NCBI RefSeq assembly: GCF_030504985.1
Contig: NZ_JASERU010000003.1
Span: 62,001 to 126,000, forward strand
Length of the DNA: 64,000 nucleotides
Direction of reading: 5' to 3'
Origin: Fulvimonas sp. R45
GTDB taxonomy: Bacteria; Pseudomonadota; Gammaproteobacteria; Xanthomonadales; Rhodanobacteraceae
Shown one piece after another: positions 9,301-18,066 of this stretch. Numbering within the stretch: position 1 is the first letter of the stretch; every line of letters starts with the position of its first letter. The notes beneath the pieces were generated by a model, which saw nothing but the letters and a program-made list of their open reading frames with translations, was not told the DNA's origin and did not search any database. A program made the translations under genes and the position numbers.

Positions 9301-11082
9301 GAGTGCACCGGCATTGTCCAAGACACCATAGCCCTTCAACACGATGCGGTTGGACAATGCGCCCCCCTGATCCACCTGCAGCGTGTAGCTGGAACCATAG
9401 GAACCGTTGTCGTTGCCTACCGTGATGTCGCCTGCACCGAGCGCCGCTCCAGGAGCAACCTCCAGCGTGCCGCCCGTCACCTCGGTGCCACCGGCGTAGG
9501 TGCTTGCACCCGTCAGCACCAACTTGCCTGAGCCGGATTGCACCAATGACCCGGTCCCGCTGACGGTGCCGTTGAAAGCCACATCGTCGCTGCGGTTGAA
9601 CGCCAGAGACGCATTATCCATCACGTCGCCCAAGATCGAACCAGTCGTGCCACCATTGCCGACCTGCAACGTACCATCGCTGATCGTGGTGCCTCCGGTG
9701 TACGTGTCGGCGCCACCGAGTACCAGCGTGCCGAGGTCGGTCTTGACCAATGCCGTGTCGCCGCCGAGCACGCTATTGATCGTGGCCTTGTAGCCCGCCC
9801 CAGCAGCCGTTCCATCGCCCACGCGGATGATCGAATGCGTGGAATTGTCCACACTGCCAACAAGTCTGATCACATCGCCCTGGACAACATAACCATCGCT
9901 GGCGAACTGCATGCCAGCCGCGTCGATGCCACCATGGCTGCCGTCGACGGTGACCACACCCGCCGCTCCCTGGAACACCGCGAAAGAACCATTGCCATAG
10001 GGCGCATTCACCGCGCCACCGGCGTCGGTCCAGTCGTTGCCCGAGGCACCATTCTGCCAAGTCCCGTTGCCGCCGTTGACCACGTCGTTGCCCTTGGGGC
10101 CGGCGTCGCCATCCCAGAAGTCGAACGCCATGCCCGAGGTATCGATTAGGTTGACTTGCTGCGCAACCCCGACCTGGACCACCCAGCCCGAAGGAACCTT
10201 GCCCAGAGCCAGGCCGTTGTCGACCAGGACGCCGTCATAGTTGAACAAGCGATGCACGCCTGGACCCAAATCGCTGCCCGGTGCCACGCTCACATTCAAG
10301 GTGCCGTCCAGCGTCAAGTCGCCCTTGACGTACGTGAGGTCGCCGGGCTGGCCACCGGCCGCGGAAGCCTGGCCAAAATCGTAATCGAGCATCGAACCGG
10401 CAGACAGATGGAGGTCACCACCGATGGTGAGCGTGCCGATGGCAGCTTTGCTGCCCGGCGCCAGGGTGGCTCCGTCGGCCAGGTTGACACTTCCGCCCAG
10501 GCTGCCCGCGCCCCCCAGGGTGGCGCCGCTGCCGACGATGGTCGACCCAGTGGCGGCGGACTGGTTGCCGTCCACATACAAACTGCCGGCATCGACTTCC
10601 GTAGTCCCGGTGTAGCCGTTGGCACCGATGAGGACGAGCGCACCGCTGCCCGCCTTGGTCAAGCCTCCGTTGCCGGAGACAATGCCGGCAAATTCGATAT
10701 CGTCGGAGCGATCGAAGGCGAGCGTGCCATGGTCCGTGACATCTCCCACGATCATGCCGGTCGTGCCGCCGTTGCCCAGTTGCAGCGTGCCCTGGTCGAT
10801 CGTGGTGCCGCCGGTATAACTGCCACTCCCGGTCAACACCAGGGTGCCAGCACCACCCTTGATCAGGTCGATCGATCCACCGATGTCTTCAGACCACACT
10901 ACCGTATGGCCGGCGTCGACGTCGGCATGCCCCCCGGCAAAACCGCCATCACCTGATGGTGTTGGCGAAGGCCTGACATTCGCGCCGGCACCTCCACCGC
11001 CGCCGCAACCCGACAGCCCCAGTGCCAAAGCCACTGCAAACGCCACGGCACGCGGCCGCGATCCGTGCTTCACATCGGACAT
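6355..11082 (-). CDS. Autotransporter with beta-strand-repeat passenger and lipobox
   Basis: A type V secreted surface protein of 1575 residues. The start is the ATG at 11082, with GGGGAG upstream; another ATG ten codons earlier is less likely. The signal sequence ends in LGLSGC followed by Gly residues, a lipobox, so the N-terminus may be lipidated. The passenger is a long beta-helix built of autotransporter-associated repeats of the form GGTTIxxGTLQLGNGG and GSGxLVLTG, most regular in the first 150 residues and again about residues 450-560 and 1000-1100. The last 280 or so residues are an autotransporter beta-barrel (FGMWTQSLNVGGD onward), ending in the Phe expected for BAM recognition (ARLSMAF). 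No protease or lipase motif was found in the passenger; adhesion or aggregation is the likely role. Confidence 0.92.
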   Translation of the reverse strand: MSDVKHGSRPRAVAFAVALALGLSGCGGGGGAGANVRPSPTPSGDGGFAGGHADVDAGHTVVWSEDIGGSIDLIKGGAGTLVLTGSGSYTGGTTIDQGTLQLGNGGTTGMIVGDVTDHGTLAFDRSDDIEFAGIVSGNGGLTKAGSGALVLIGANGYTGTTEVDAGSLYVDGNQSAATGSTIVGSGATLGGAGSLGGSVNLADGATLAPGSKAAIGTLTIGGDLHLSAGSMLDYDFGQASAAGGQPGDLTYVKGDLTLDGTLNVSVAPGSDLGPGVHRLFNYDGVLVDNGLALGKVPSGWVVQVGVAQQVNLIDTSGMAFDFWDGDAGPKGNDVVNGGNGTWQNGASGNDWTDAGGAVNAPYGNGSFAVFQGAAGVVTVDGSHGGIDAAGMQFASDGYVVQGDVIRLVGSVDNSTHSIIRVGDGTAAGAGYKATINSVLGGDTALVKTDLGTLVLGGADTYTGGTTISDGTLQVGNGGTTGSILGDVMDNASLAFNRSDDVAFNGTVSGTGSLVQSGSGKLVLTGASTYAGGTEVTGGTLEVAPGAALGAGDITVGNDNGSYGSSYTLQVDQGGALSNRIVLKGYGVLDNAGALGGDVGTGVEGENSYLARNRAVLNHDGGSIVGNNAGVMLDGSSATVKNSSGGVIEGGNVGVGLGYGGSVVNDGVGSIIRSSNGLGIQALFEQAAVQNTGGGIISGATAAVDLQYGGTVTNDGAGSTISSADGFAIQVMGETATVRNTGGAVITGGSTALYLQHGGSVTNGSGSVIETAGTTSGDCSGTGDCAIFVASDGQTAQSAGGELTLVNAGTIIGNVQMIPTASNSVTLSAGGSIRGNLDIGSRNDSSLTLDGDAGSVQLYSQAVTGVTTFAGRLNKGGDGTWIIDNDDLVSFGTAVDGGILQIGNGGTEGSVGSGDITLYHGRLVFDRSDDVVFGGNVLGGGDAVNDGTLVQAGTGTLTLLTSNVISPPRIEIDHGTLQIDNTGGMPAGSCMCSGILDANVLDNGALAFNSDWSLFFYGLVSGTGSVTQNGSGDVILLASNTYSGGTTINHGLLQASAALPGDVTINEAGTLDGYSGATLHSGVPGVAGNLSNAGRMLVHAGNSTVGGDYAQASTGTLAVNLGSKLDVAGKATLNGGTLEVTGADSGYVSNTHTDVLTAAGGVTGTFDTLVKDSGVVFTATTINYDAKSVWLDTTGLDVTLAAAGHGVSYTAASMGSARRVQGAFEQLDQKIASDKLSSVPSDFVQAAGQFQQAPTLQSAQASLQSLSGQLHAASAAMTFEAIDASSRALSDHFDSLLDKRADFGMWTQSLNVGGDMERSGFAGVGFQLNGWLLGSDRRIGRSGVAGFAFGQSQGQQRLSQGLDHDNSRSTEGMLYAGWLDGHWYTQGRVGFGHFQQDIGRQLLLGYSMQGVSTRYNGSYGVAHEESGLHFDRGGSHVTPFVDVQYARVDRDGFVEQGAGGFGLRSKAQTLDRWEAGLGVRTGHRWAFDDGRTVEVGAHAQWQRSLASHGDVFEASFVGLEQWQPLLGIGLSRYSGLFGVKLDAMLSARTVLNFGYDYETGQHNHAQMLSARLSMAF

Positions 11083-11150
11083 GAATCTGCTCCCCTGTTC
11101 CCCTTGGCGCACGGCCGGTCGCCGGCCTGCGCCGGCAATGTACTACGGAC

Positions 11151-11342
11151 CTAGGTAGCCGGGCGAAGGCCAGTCGGAGAAGGCTGGCGCTTGGCTTGCC
11201 GCTTCTCAACCCGCCAGATCAGCGCAGCGACCACGAGCCGCGCGCCTTCGTCGATGACCGCGTCCATAGCCACGCCGGAAAGCAGCACCGGGTGATGCAA
11301 CACCGTGTCGTGCGCCAGCGCCTCGATCCATGTAACGCACAC
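11151..11342 (-). CDS. Possible small protein or gene remnant, unrecognised
   Basis: A 63-codon frame from a GTG at 11342, about 70 bp upstream of the autotransporter start and on its strand. The amino acid mix (WIEALAHDTVLHHPVLLSG, then VVAALIWRVEKRQ) is protein-like rather than typical of antisense frames. The open frame continues upstream about 27 codons without a start (PFKACLQRHRDEILAVDLD), so it may be the 3' remnant of a longer gene. No family is recognised. Confidence 0.3.
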   Translation of the reverse strand: MCVTWIEALAHDTVLHHPVLLSGVAMDAVIDEGARLVVAALIWRVEKRQAKRQPSPTGLRPAT

Positions 11343-11513
11343 GAACGCGGGGAGGTCCAGGTCGACGGCGAGGATCTCGTCACGATGGCGCTGCAGGCAG
11401 GCCTTGAAAGGGCGTGATTTTCCCTGCCGAAGGCTTCACGTTCTCGGGCTTCCCCACGCCGGACGATTTGCCTCCCGCCTGCACAAGGGCAACACGGCGG
11501 CGCGAGGCCCGCG

Positions 11514-12512
11514 CTACCGGGGGGCGCCGGCGCAGGGCGACCCGCCCGGCTGCATCGCGTGGAATTCGATCGACAGGCCGAGGTCGTCCCGCGTCGGCGC
11601 GAGGAAGGATTCGCCCGACAGGCCGCGGTACGTGGCGAGCTTGCGCTCGTAGCCGCGTTCGACCCAGCGCCGCGCGCGGCCCAGGTCGCTCACGCCGAAG
11701 CTCACGCCCAGCACGCGCGGGCCGCCGCCGGCCAGGGTGTCGGCGGCCACGCCCTTGCCCGCGGGCTGGAGCGCCAGCAGTGCCGTCGGCCCCACCGGCA
11801 CGCAGAAGCCGGCCGCACCGACCTCGGGCAGCTTCACCGGCACGGCATGGCCGAAGCCCATCTTCTCCAGCTGCCGGCGGTCGACTTCTGCATCGCCCGA
11901 CACCAGCCAGATCGCCGACAGCTCGCGCGCGCCGTTGGGGTGTTCGCGCGTCACCCGGTAGTCGCCGGCGTTGGCGGGGTCGAACTGGTCGGGCGCGTAG
12001 TCGGCGGCGTAGTCGATGAAGAAGGTGTTGCTCGACAGCGGCGCGCGGTCGAACGCGAACAGCCGCCAGCCCGGCTTCGCGCTGTCCGGTCCGGCGAAGA
12101 ACGGCGTGACCGCGTAATGGAGCGACTCCAGCCGGCGGCGGATCGCATCGAGGTCGGCGGAGCGGAAGCCGAAGCTGCGCGAGCCCGGGCCGCCCTTCAG
12201 CGCCTGCTGGTCTTCCTTCATGCCCGGGTCGAAGACCGGGTCGGGCCGGGTGATGCCCAGCAGCTCGATGAAACTGCTGTCGGCGAAGCGGACGTAGCGG
12301 TTGGCGACGCCGCCCGGGTCGCGCCCGGGCCGCACCTGGAAACCCAGCTTGACCGCCATGACCGAGGTCGCCTGGTCGATGCCGCGCCCCCACAGCAGGA
12401 TGTGGTCGAGCCGCGTCACGGACGTCTTGGGAGTGGGTGCGGGTGCCGGCGTCGCGGCCTGGGCGGTGCCCAGGCACAGGAGCATGGCGGATACGAGCAG
12501 GATCGGGCGCAT
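11514..12512 (-). CDS. Exported VOC/glyoxalase-like domain protein
   Basis: A 332-residue protein with a signal peptide (MRPILLVSAMLLCLGTAQAA) from the ATG at 12512, preceded by GAGG. The mature part begins with a glyoxalase-like block (SVTRLDHILLWGRGIDQATS, NRYVRFADSSFIELLGI) and contains a second half with similar strand order (GVSFGVSDLGRARRWVERG, LSIEFHAMQ). His in LDHILL and Glu in FIELLG are positioned like VOC metal ligands. The family covers isomerases, dioxygenases and resistance proteins, so no substrate can be named. The open frame upstream to 12845 has no coding character. It lies behind the AraC-type gene on the same strand after 253 bp. Confidence 0.82.
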   Translation of the reverse strand: MRPILLVSAMLLCLGTAQAATPAPAPTPKTSVTRLDHILLWGRGIDQATSVMAVKLGFQVRPGRDPGGVANRYVRFADSSFIELLGITRPDPVFDPGMKEDQQALKGGPGSRSFGFRSADLDAIRRRLESLHYAVTPFFAGPDSAKPGWRLFAFDRAPLSSNTFFIDYAADYAPDQFDPANAGDYRVTREHPNGARELSAIWLVSGDAEVDRRQLEKMGFGHAVPVKLPEVGAAGFCVPVGPTALLALQPAGKGVAADTLAGGGPRVLGVSFGVSDLGRARRWVERGYERKLATYRGLSGESFLAPTRDDLGLSIEFHAMQPGGSPCAGAPR

Positions 12513-12765
12513 TGAATCCTCACGTGAAAGGCGGTGGTTTTTCGCTGGAGGCAGGTCACAACGGCACCGCGGTCCGGGGGCGCGTGGATGCCCGCCCGTG
12601 CAACGGGACAGTTGGGGGAACACCACTCGGGCGACGTGCCCGAGGCGCTCTTTTATGGGCGGTTCGCCTCTCACCCGCAAGGACAATTTCCGGACAAAAA
12701 CAGCCAACGCAACACGCACGCATGCGGCCATGCGCGCGCCGGCCGCGGGGTGATGTGCTCCGCGA

Positions 12766-13701
12766 TCAGCCGCCCGCGCTCCGGCGCAGCGACTGTGGCG
12801 GCATGCCGAAGGCGCGGACGAAGGCGCGGCGCATGCGGCTGGCATCGCCGAACCCGGTCGATGCGGCGATGTGGTCCAGGCTGAGGTGGCTGGTCTCCAC
12901 CGCGACGCGGGCGGCCTCCAGGCGCAGGCCTTCCACGACCTTGGCCGGCGTCGCGCCGATCTCCGCCACGAAGGCGCGGGCGAAATTCCGCGGGCTCATC
13001 GCGGCGCGCTCGGCCAGCCGCTCGACCGTCATCGGCTCAATGAGGCGCGCGCGCATCCAGCCGATCAGGTCGCCGAAACGGCCGGTCCGGCCGCCCTGCT
13101 CCACCAGCACGGAATACTGCGACTGCCCGCCGTGCTTGCGCTGGTGGACGACGAGCTGCTGCGCCGCGCGCCGTGCGAGGCCCGGGCCGAGGTCGTCCTC
13201 GACCAGCGCCAGCGCGAGGTCGATCCCCGCGGAAATGCCCGCCGACGTCCACACCTTGCCGTCCCTGACGAACATGCGGTCGGCGTCGAGCCGCACCTTC
13301 GGGTAGCGCAGCCGGAAACGCTCGGCCGCATCCCAGTGCGTGGTGGCGCGGCGCTCGTCGAGCAGGCCGGCCTCGGCGAGGAAGAACGCGCCGGAGCAGA
13401 CGCCGGCCGCGCGACGCCACGCGTCATCGCCGAGCCAGGCCACGATGCCGGGCTGGCTCGCCTCGACCTGGGCCAGGGTGCCGCCGGACACGATCACCGT
13501 ATCGAAGCGCTTCCGCTCCAGCGGCGCCGCCGCCAGGCTCACGCCCGAGGAACTGCGCACGGCGCCGCCGCCCGGGGCGAGCACGCTGATCGCATAGCTG
13601 TCCGGCCGGAAACGCTCCGCCATCTCGAACACCGCGACCGGGCCAGCGGCGTCGAGCAGCTGGAATCCCGGGAAAACGACGATGGCGATGTCGCGTCGCA
13701 T
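12766..13701 (-). CDS. GlxA-family AraC transcriptional regulator (DJ-1/PfpI + HTH)
   Basis: A 311-residue regulator. Residues 1-180 form a DJ-1/PfpI (class I amidotransferase-like) domain with the nucleophile-elbow Cys in AAGVCSGAFFLAEAGLL. Residues about 215-310 form an AraC double helix-turn-helix (ERLAERAAMSPRNFARAFVAE and DHIAASTGFGDASRMRRAF). The family usually senses a small metabolite through the N-terminal domain, and several members control amine or amino acid catabolism. The VOC protein gene just downstream is a possible target. Confidence 0.9.
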   Translation of the reverse strand: MRRDIAIVVFPGFQLLDAAGPVAVFEMAERFRPDSYAISVLAPGGGAVRSSSGVSLAAAPLERKRFDTVIVSGGTLAQVEASQPGIVAWLGDDAWRRAAGVCSGAFFLAEAGLLDERRATTHWDAAERFRLRYPKVRLDADRMFVRDGKVWTSAGISAGIDLALALVEDDLGPGLARRAAQQLVVHQRKHGGQSQYSVLVEQGGRTGRFGDLIGWMRARLIEPMTVERLAERAAMSPRNFARAFVAEIGATPAKVVEGLRLEAARVAVETSHLSLDHIAASTGFGDASRMRRAFVRAFGMPPQSLRRSAGG

Positions 13702-13829
13702 GGTGGTGGCAACCGCTCGGCTTGGGGTCCAGGTCCGGCAAAGTGGCGTAGCCGCGGGGAGGCGTCAAGCCGCTCCTGGTGGGCCGGAGCCGACTCCGGC
13801 GAGCGGCACGCCTTGCGGGCGGGTCGCGG

Positions 13830-14615
13830 CTATTCCCTTTCCCGCGCGTCCCGCATCGACACCAGCCGCAGGAAGGCCTCGTGCTGGTAGCGGCTCATGC
13901 GCAGCTTCTGGCCGGTGTCCATCGTCACGACGTGGTAGCCGTTGAACCACGGATGGATCGCCTTGACCCGGCGCATGTTGATGACCGCCGAACGGTGCAC
14001 GCGCGCGAACTGCCGCGGGTCCAGCCGGTCGGCCAGCGCACCCAGCGTCTCGCGCAGCTCGTGCACGCGGTCGACCAGGTGGACCAGCACCGTGTTCCGG
14101 CTGGCCTTGATCCAGACGATGTCGCCCACGTCGACGAAGGTGATCTGCTCGCCCTCGCGCACGGGAATGCGCTCGAGGTAGCCCTCGCGCCGGCGCAGCG
14201 CGTCCAGCGCCTGCATGATGCGCGCGGACGAGACCGCGTCGCGGCTCCCCGCGGCGAGCCGCGCCTTGACGCGCGCGAGCGCGTGGGCGAAGCGCTCGCG
14301 GCTGAACGGCTTGACCAGGTAGTCCACGGCGTTCGCCTCGAAGGCGCGCACCGCATGCTGCTCGTAGGCGGTCACGAATACCGTCGCCGGCATGCGCTCG
14401 GCACCGATCGCCGCCACCACCTCGATGCCGGTCATCGCGGGCATCTGCACGTCGAGGAAGACCAGTTCCGGCGAGCCGTCGCGGATCGCCCGCACGGCCG
14501 CCGCGCCGTCGCCGCATTCGCCCAGGAGCGCCACGTCGGGATCCTCGCGCAGCAGGCGCACGATGGCGCGCCGCGCGATCGGCTCGTCGTCCACGACCAG
14601 CGTCGCGATGCTCAC
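13830..14615 (-). CDS. LytTR-family response regulator
   Basis: A 261-residue DNA-binding partner of the histidine kinase encoded before it. The GTG at 14615 overlaps the kinase stop by four bases (GTGA), implying translational coupling. The receiver domain (1-120) has the phosphoacceptor Asp in LVFLDVQMP, an acidic pair at VVDDEP and the conserved Lys in DYLVKPFSRERF. The LytTR DNA-binding domain follows (about 155-255) with WIKASRNTVLVHL and FARVHRSAVINMRRVKAI. Targets are not evident from the neighbours. Confidence 0.93.
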   Translation of the reverse strand: MSIATLVVDDEPIARRAIVRLLREDPDVALLGECGDGAAAVRAIRDGSPELVFLDVQMPAMTGIEVVAAIGAERMPATVFVTAYEQHAVRAFEANAVDYLVKPFSRERFAHALARVKARLAAGSRDAVSSARIMQALDALRRREGYLERIPVREGEQITFVDVGDIVWIKASRNTVLVHLVDRVHELRETLGALADRLDPRQFARVHRSAVINMRRVKAIHPWFNGYHVVTMDTGQKLRMSRYQHEAFLRLVSMRDARERE

Positions 14616-15718
14616 GCGAGCTCGACCTCCGGCGACTCGTCGGGCTCTTCCATTTCGCGGAACGGCAACCGCAGCCGGCACACCACGCCGCGCGGCCAGA
14701 TCATCTCCAGCCGCGTCTGCGCGGCGTCGCCGTACAGCTCCTTCAGGCGCAGCACGGTGTTCGACAGGCCGATGCCATGTCCCGCCGCGGGCCGTTCCTC
14801 CAGCGTGCTGTTGTGGTTGCGCACGTCGATGCACAGCATGCCGTCCTCGCGGCGGCTCTCGATCTCGACGCAGTCCGTGCCGATGCGTTCGCCGATGCCG
14901 TGGCGGATGGCGTTCTCCACGATCGGCTGCAGGATCAGACTGGGCACGGCCGCGCGCAGCGTTTCCGGGGCGACGTAGACGCGCGTGGCGAGCCGGTCCT
15001 TGAAGCGGGTGCGCTGGATGCCGAGGTACAGGTCCAGCAGCACCAGCTCCTGCCGCAGGGTGATCTCCTGGCCCTGGCAGTCCTCCAGGAACGCGCGCAG
15101 CAGGTCGCTCAGGCGCAGCAGCATGTCCTCCGCCGAGGGCGTGTCCTCGTGCAGCAGCGTGGCGATCGCGTGCATCGTGTTGAACAGGAAATGCGGCTGC
15201 AGCTGCGTGCGCAGCACCTGCAGGCGCGACTGCGCCAGGTCCGAGGCCAGCCGGCTGGCCTCCACCTCGCGGCGCGTCTTTTCCTCGTGCAGTTGCATCG
15301 CCTGCTGGATCGCGAACAGCGCCCAGTAGGTGAGCATGCCGGTCGCGGCGTGCTGGCCGACGAACTGGCGCAGCTGCTCGCCGAACCCGCTGGGTTCGAA
15401 CGCGGTCGAGACGAAGGCGCCGATCACCAGCGCCAGGAAGGTCATGCCCAGGCTCGCCGGCAGCTGCATGCCGAGGTCGCGCAGGCGCAGCGGCGCGCGC
15501 ACCGGGTAGCGTGCCGCCAGCCGGAACACCAGCGGCGCCAGCGCGGCCCACGTGTACCACTGGATCATCGCCCAGCGCACGTAGTCGAACATCGACCACG
15601 TATGGCCCATCAGCGCGTCGCGCAGGTAGCCCTGCACGGCGAACGGCGCGGCGACCGCGCCCCACAGGCCCAGGTAACGGGCCAGGCCGATCTCCACATT
15701 GCCCAGGCGCACGTTCAT
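14612..15718 (-). CDS. LytS/YehU-type sensor histidine kinase
   Basis: A 368-residue membrane kinase. The ATG at 15718 has GGAAGG upstream; a GTG five codons earlier is a weaker alternative. About four hydrophobic helices lie in residues 1-150, then a coiled linker (HEEKTRREVEASRLASDL). The His_kinase domain carries the phosphorylated His in LQPHFLFNTMHA, and the ATP-binding part has IVENAIRHGIG (N box) and GHGIGLSNTVLRL (G box). It forms an operon with the LytTR regulator. Such pairs often sense envelope state or extracellular metabolites. Confidence 0.92.
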   Translation of the reverse strand: MNVRLGNVEIGLARYLGLWGAVAAPFAVQGYLRDALMGHTWSMFDYVRWAMIQWYTWAALAPLVFRLAARYPVRAPLRLRDLGMQLPASLGMTFLALVIGAFVSTAFEPSGFGEQLRQFVGQHAATGMLTYWALFAIQQAMQLHEEKTRREVEASRLASDLAQSRLQVLRTQLQPHFLFNTMHAIATLLHEDTPSAEDMLLRLSDLLRAFLEDCQGQEITLRQELVLLDLYLGIQRTRFKDRLATRVYVAPETLRAAVPSLILQPIVENAIRHGIGERIGTDCVEIESRREDGMLCIDVRNHNSTLEERPAAGHGIGLSNTVLRLKELYGDAAQTRLEMIWPRGVVCRLRLPFREMEEPDESPEVELA

Positions 15719-15902
15719 CGCAGCCTTCCCCACGGTGATGCCGGCATCCTAGGCGCGGCCGAGGCCGCTGAAAAGCGCGAGATGTCCGCACTACGATTCG
15801 TCAGCGCATCACGACGATTCGTCCCGGAACGCTGTCGCCCGCAGCCCCTTCTCCGGCCAGATGCATCCGGGCCACGCGGCCGCCATCCGCCGGAGAACCG
15901 CC

Positions 15903-16244
15903 ATGCATCCGATCCGCACCGCCGTTTTCGCCTTGCTCTTCGCCGCATCAGGCGCCCGCGCCGCCGATGGACCGGGGACGCCCCGCGTGCCGCCGCCCTT
16001 CCACTTGGTCAACGCCAGCTTCGACAGCGTCACCAGGCTCGCCATCGCCGCTGCGGGCACGGGCGACTACCGCGCCATCGCCCTGGGCCACCCGCTGCAG
16101 GGCGGCCTCGACGCGATCACGTTCGACGTGCCCGCGGGCGGCTGCCTGCGCGACCTCCGCGTCACCTTCGCGAACGGCCGCGTGCTCGACGTGCCGGCGA
16201 TCAACGTCTGCCGGCGGCACGGGCTGCGGCTGGCGGGGCGCTGA
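15903..16244 (+). CDS. Small exported protein of unknown function
   Basis: A 113-residue protein from the ATG at 15903 with a signal peptide (MHPIRTAVFALLFAASGARA). The mature part, about 93 residues, has two Cys (GGCLRDL and NVCRRHG) that could form a disulfide, and a short beta-rich pattern (DAITFDVPAGGCLRDLRVTFANG). No family is recognised with certainty. It is transcribed away from the LytS gene across a 184-bp gap. Coding character is clear from the signal peptide and strong third-position GC. Confidence 0.7.
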   Translation: MHPIRTAVFALLFAASGARAADGPGTPRVPPPFHLVNASFDSVTRLAIAAAGTGDYRAIALGHPLQGGLDAITFDVPAGGCLRDLRVTFANGRVLDVPAINVCRRHGLRLAGR

Positions 16245-16325
16245 ACCACCGGTTTTCCGCCGCCTCGCACAGGTGGCGTTTCCTGCTTCCGCCGAAGCCC
16301 GGGCAGCTCCGCCGGACAAGGCTTC

Positions 16326-16877
16326 CTACGGCTCGTCTGCCGCTTCCGGTGCGCTGAACGCCTTGCTGTAGTAGCCGGACGGATCGAAGCAGCACACCCG
16401 CCGCTTACCCGAAGCCAGCATGTCGCAGGCATCGGCAATCCGCCTGGCGCGGGTGGCTGGCTGCCTGGCCGATACGATCCAGTGGATCCAGTCCACGCGG
16501 GCCAGGGTGGTCGTGCCTTCCCAGGCCGCCCGGCTCTCGGGGGCATCGCTCAGCGCCCGGCGCAGATCCGGAGGAAGCGCCGGCTCCGGCTCCCTGGCCG
16601 GCATGATCTCGAGCACGACCATGTCGCCGGCGGCGACGCCGGCAGCTTCACGCAGCGCCCCGTCCACCTTGAGCCAGTGGCTCAGGCGTCCATCCGGCTC
16701 GAGCGTGGCTGCGAAGGCCCGGCCGTTGAGCGTGCCCTCCACGGTCGTCCTTCCCCGCCGCGGCAGCCTGGCGCTGGCTTCCGCGGGCAACACCACGAAC
16801 GTCCACGACGCATCGCGGGGTTTCGCCGGGCGCAGCAGCTTCGTCTCGAAACGGAATGGAGTGTTTTTCCCGGCCAT
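16326..16877 (-). CDS. YdeI/OmpD-associated and DUF1905 domain protein
   Basis: A 183-residue cytoplasmic protein starting at the ATG at 16877. The N-terminal half is a DUF1905 beta-barrel (FRFETKLLRP, SWTFVVLPAEAS, TVEGTLNGRAFAATLEPDG, VAAGDMVVLEI). The C-terminal part (LPPDLRRALSDAPESRAAWEGTTTL, then RRIADACDMLASGKRRVCCFD) matches the YdeI-like extension, which is linked in some bacteria to tolerance of bacteriocins or peptides. No operon partner. Domain call is good; role is not established. Confidence 0.82.
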   Translation of the reverse strand: MAGKNTPFRFETKLLRPAKPRDASWTFVVLPAEASARLPRRGRTTVEGTLNGRAFAATLEPDGRLSHWLKVDGALREAAGVAAGDMVVLEIMPAREPEPALPPDLRRALSDAPESRAAWEGTTTLARVDWIHWIVSARQPATRARRIADACDMLASGKRRVCCFDPSGYYSKAFSAPEAADEP

Positions 16878-17027
16878 CCTGGATCGTCCGCAAACGGCCG
16901 GAGAGTACAGCACCAGCCGGCCCATGGGGCAGGGACCCACCGGCTTGCCCGGTCCGGCCACGGCGAAACGCCGGATCACCTCACTGCCCGCTCCCCCTGC
17001 CGGACCATCCAGACGATGAGGATGCCG

Positions 17028-17225
17028 ATGAAGCGACATGCCCGTGTCCTGGCAGCGATCGCGCTGCCTGCATCGACGACAGCGGTGCCGACTCCTGCGA
17101 CGGCGCAGGATGCCAGGCCCGCCATGCACGGCAAGGCCGATCCCGCCGCCGTAGTCGAACTCGGCCAGGTGCGCTTCGCCGTGCTGACGCCACGCATGAC
17201 CGGCGCTGGCGCGCCGTGCGATTGA
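17028..17225 (+). pseudogene. Truncated duplicate of the GH31 gene 5' end
   Basis: The 65-codon frame (MKRHARVLAAIAL..., ARPAMHGKADPAAVVE) matches the first ~55 residues of the GH31 enzyme at 22574 (ARPAMHGKANPAAVVE), and the similarity continues into the DNA just before the start codon. It breaks off after LTPRM, where the intact gene reads on into the catalytic regions, and a stop follows ten codons later. It keeps a signal peptide but no enzyme. It is best seen as a leftover of a partial duplication. Confidence 0.8.
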
Positions 17226-17278
17226 GATGCGCGTCGCCGCCTCCACATCGTGGTACCCGGAACTGCACTGGATCGCCC

Positions 17279-17962
17279 ATGACCGCCCCCGCCCCGCTCC
17301 GCATCGATTTCGTTTCCGATGTCGCCTGCCCGTGGTGCGCGGTCGGGCTCGCCAGCCTGCGCCAGGCGCTGGCGAGGCTCGACGGCGAGGTGCGCGCACA
17401 GATCCACCTGCAGCCGTTCGAGCTGAACCCGCAGATGGCGGCCGAAGGCGAGGACGCCGGCGAGCACATCATGCGCAAGTATGGCATCGACGCGGCCCGC
17501 ATGGACGCCAACCGCGCAGCGATCCGCGAGCGCGCCGCGGCGCTCGGCTTCGCCTACAACGTGGGGCGCGGCAGCCGCGTCTGGAACACCTTCGACGCGC
17601 ACCGGCTGCTGCACTGGGCCGGGCTGCGGGACAGCGCCCGCGCGCTGGCGCTGAAGGAGGCGCTGCTGCGCGCCTACTTCAGCGACGGCGAGAACGTTTC
17701 CGACCGCGAGGTGCTCGTTCGCATCGCGGCGGCCGCCGGCCTCGACGCCGGCGAAGCACGCCGCGTGCTGGACGACGGCGCGTACGCCGACGAAGTGCGC
17801 GCGCAGGAACGCCGCTTCCAGCAGGCCGGCATCCATTCCGTGCCCGCCACCATCGTCAACGGCACGCACCTGATCTCGGGCGGGCAGCCGCCGGAGGTGT
17901 TCGAACGCGCACTGCGGGAGATCGCCGGGACGGTCGCTGGCGAAGGCAGCGTCCGCGGCTAG
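17279..17962 (+). CDS. DsbA-family thioredoxin-fold oxidoreductase (FrnE-like)
   Basis: A 227-residue cytoplasmic thiol oxidoreductase without a signal peptide. The active-site CPWC follows the first strand (IDFVSDVACPWCAVG). The inserted helical domain (FELNPQMAAEGEDAGEHIMRKYG, NTFDAHRLLHWA) and cis-Pro segment (GIHSVPATIVNG) are those of the FrnE/2-hydroxychromene-2-carboxylate isomerase branch. FrnE proteins are disulfide isomerases linked to oxidative stress or polyketide pathways. The start at 17279 was chosen because the frame upstream lacks coding features. Confidence 0.9.
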   Translation: MTAPAPLRIDFVSDVACPWCAVGLASLRQALARLDGEVRAQIHLQPFELNPQMAAEGEDAGEHIMRKYGIDAARMDANRAAIRERAAALGFAYNVGRGSRVWNTFDAHRLLHWAGLRDSARALALKEALLRAYFSDGENVSDREVLVRIAAAAGLDAGEARRVLDDGAYADEVRAQERRFQQAGIHSVPATIVNGTHLISGGQPPEVFERALREIAGTVAGEGSVRG

Positions 17963-18066
17963 TCCCGCCTTCGGGTGGCGCACCGCGGCTGGATGATTCG
18001 CGGCAAAGCCTCGACGCCTGGCTTCCATCCCGGGACAGTCTCAGGCCCGTGGCCCGTTGGCCGGAA

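Noticed and set aside
6400-11000. Repeats that could be taken for a CRISPR array
   Set aside because: They are degenerate protein-coding repeats of the autotransporter passenger, with no fixed spacer length and no cas genes.
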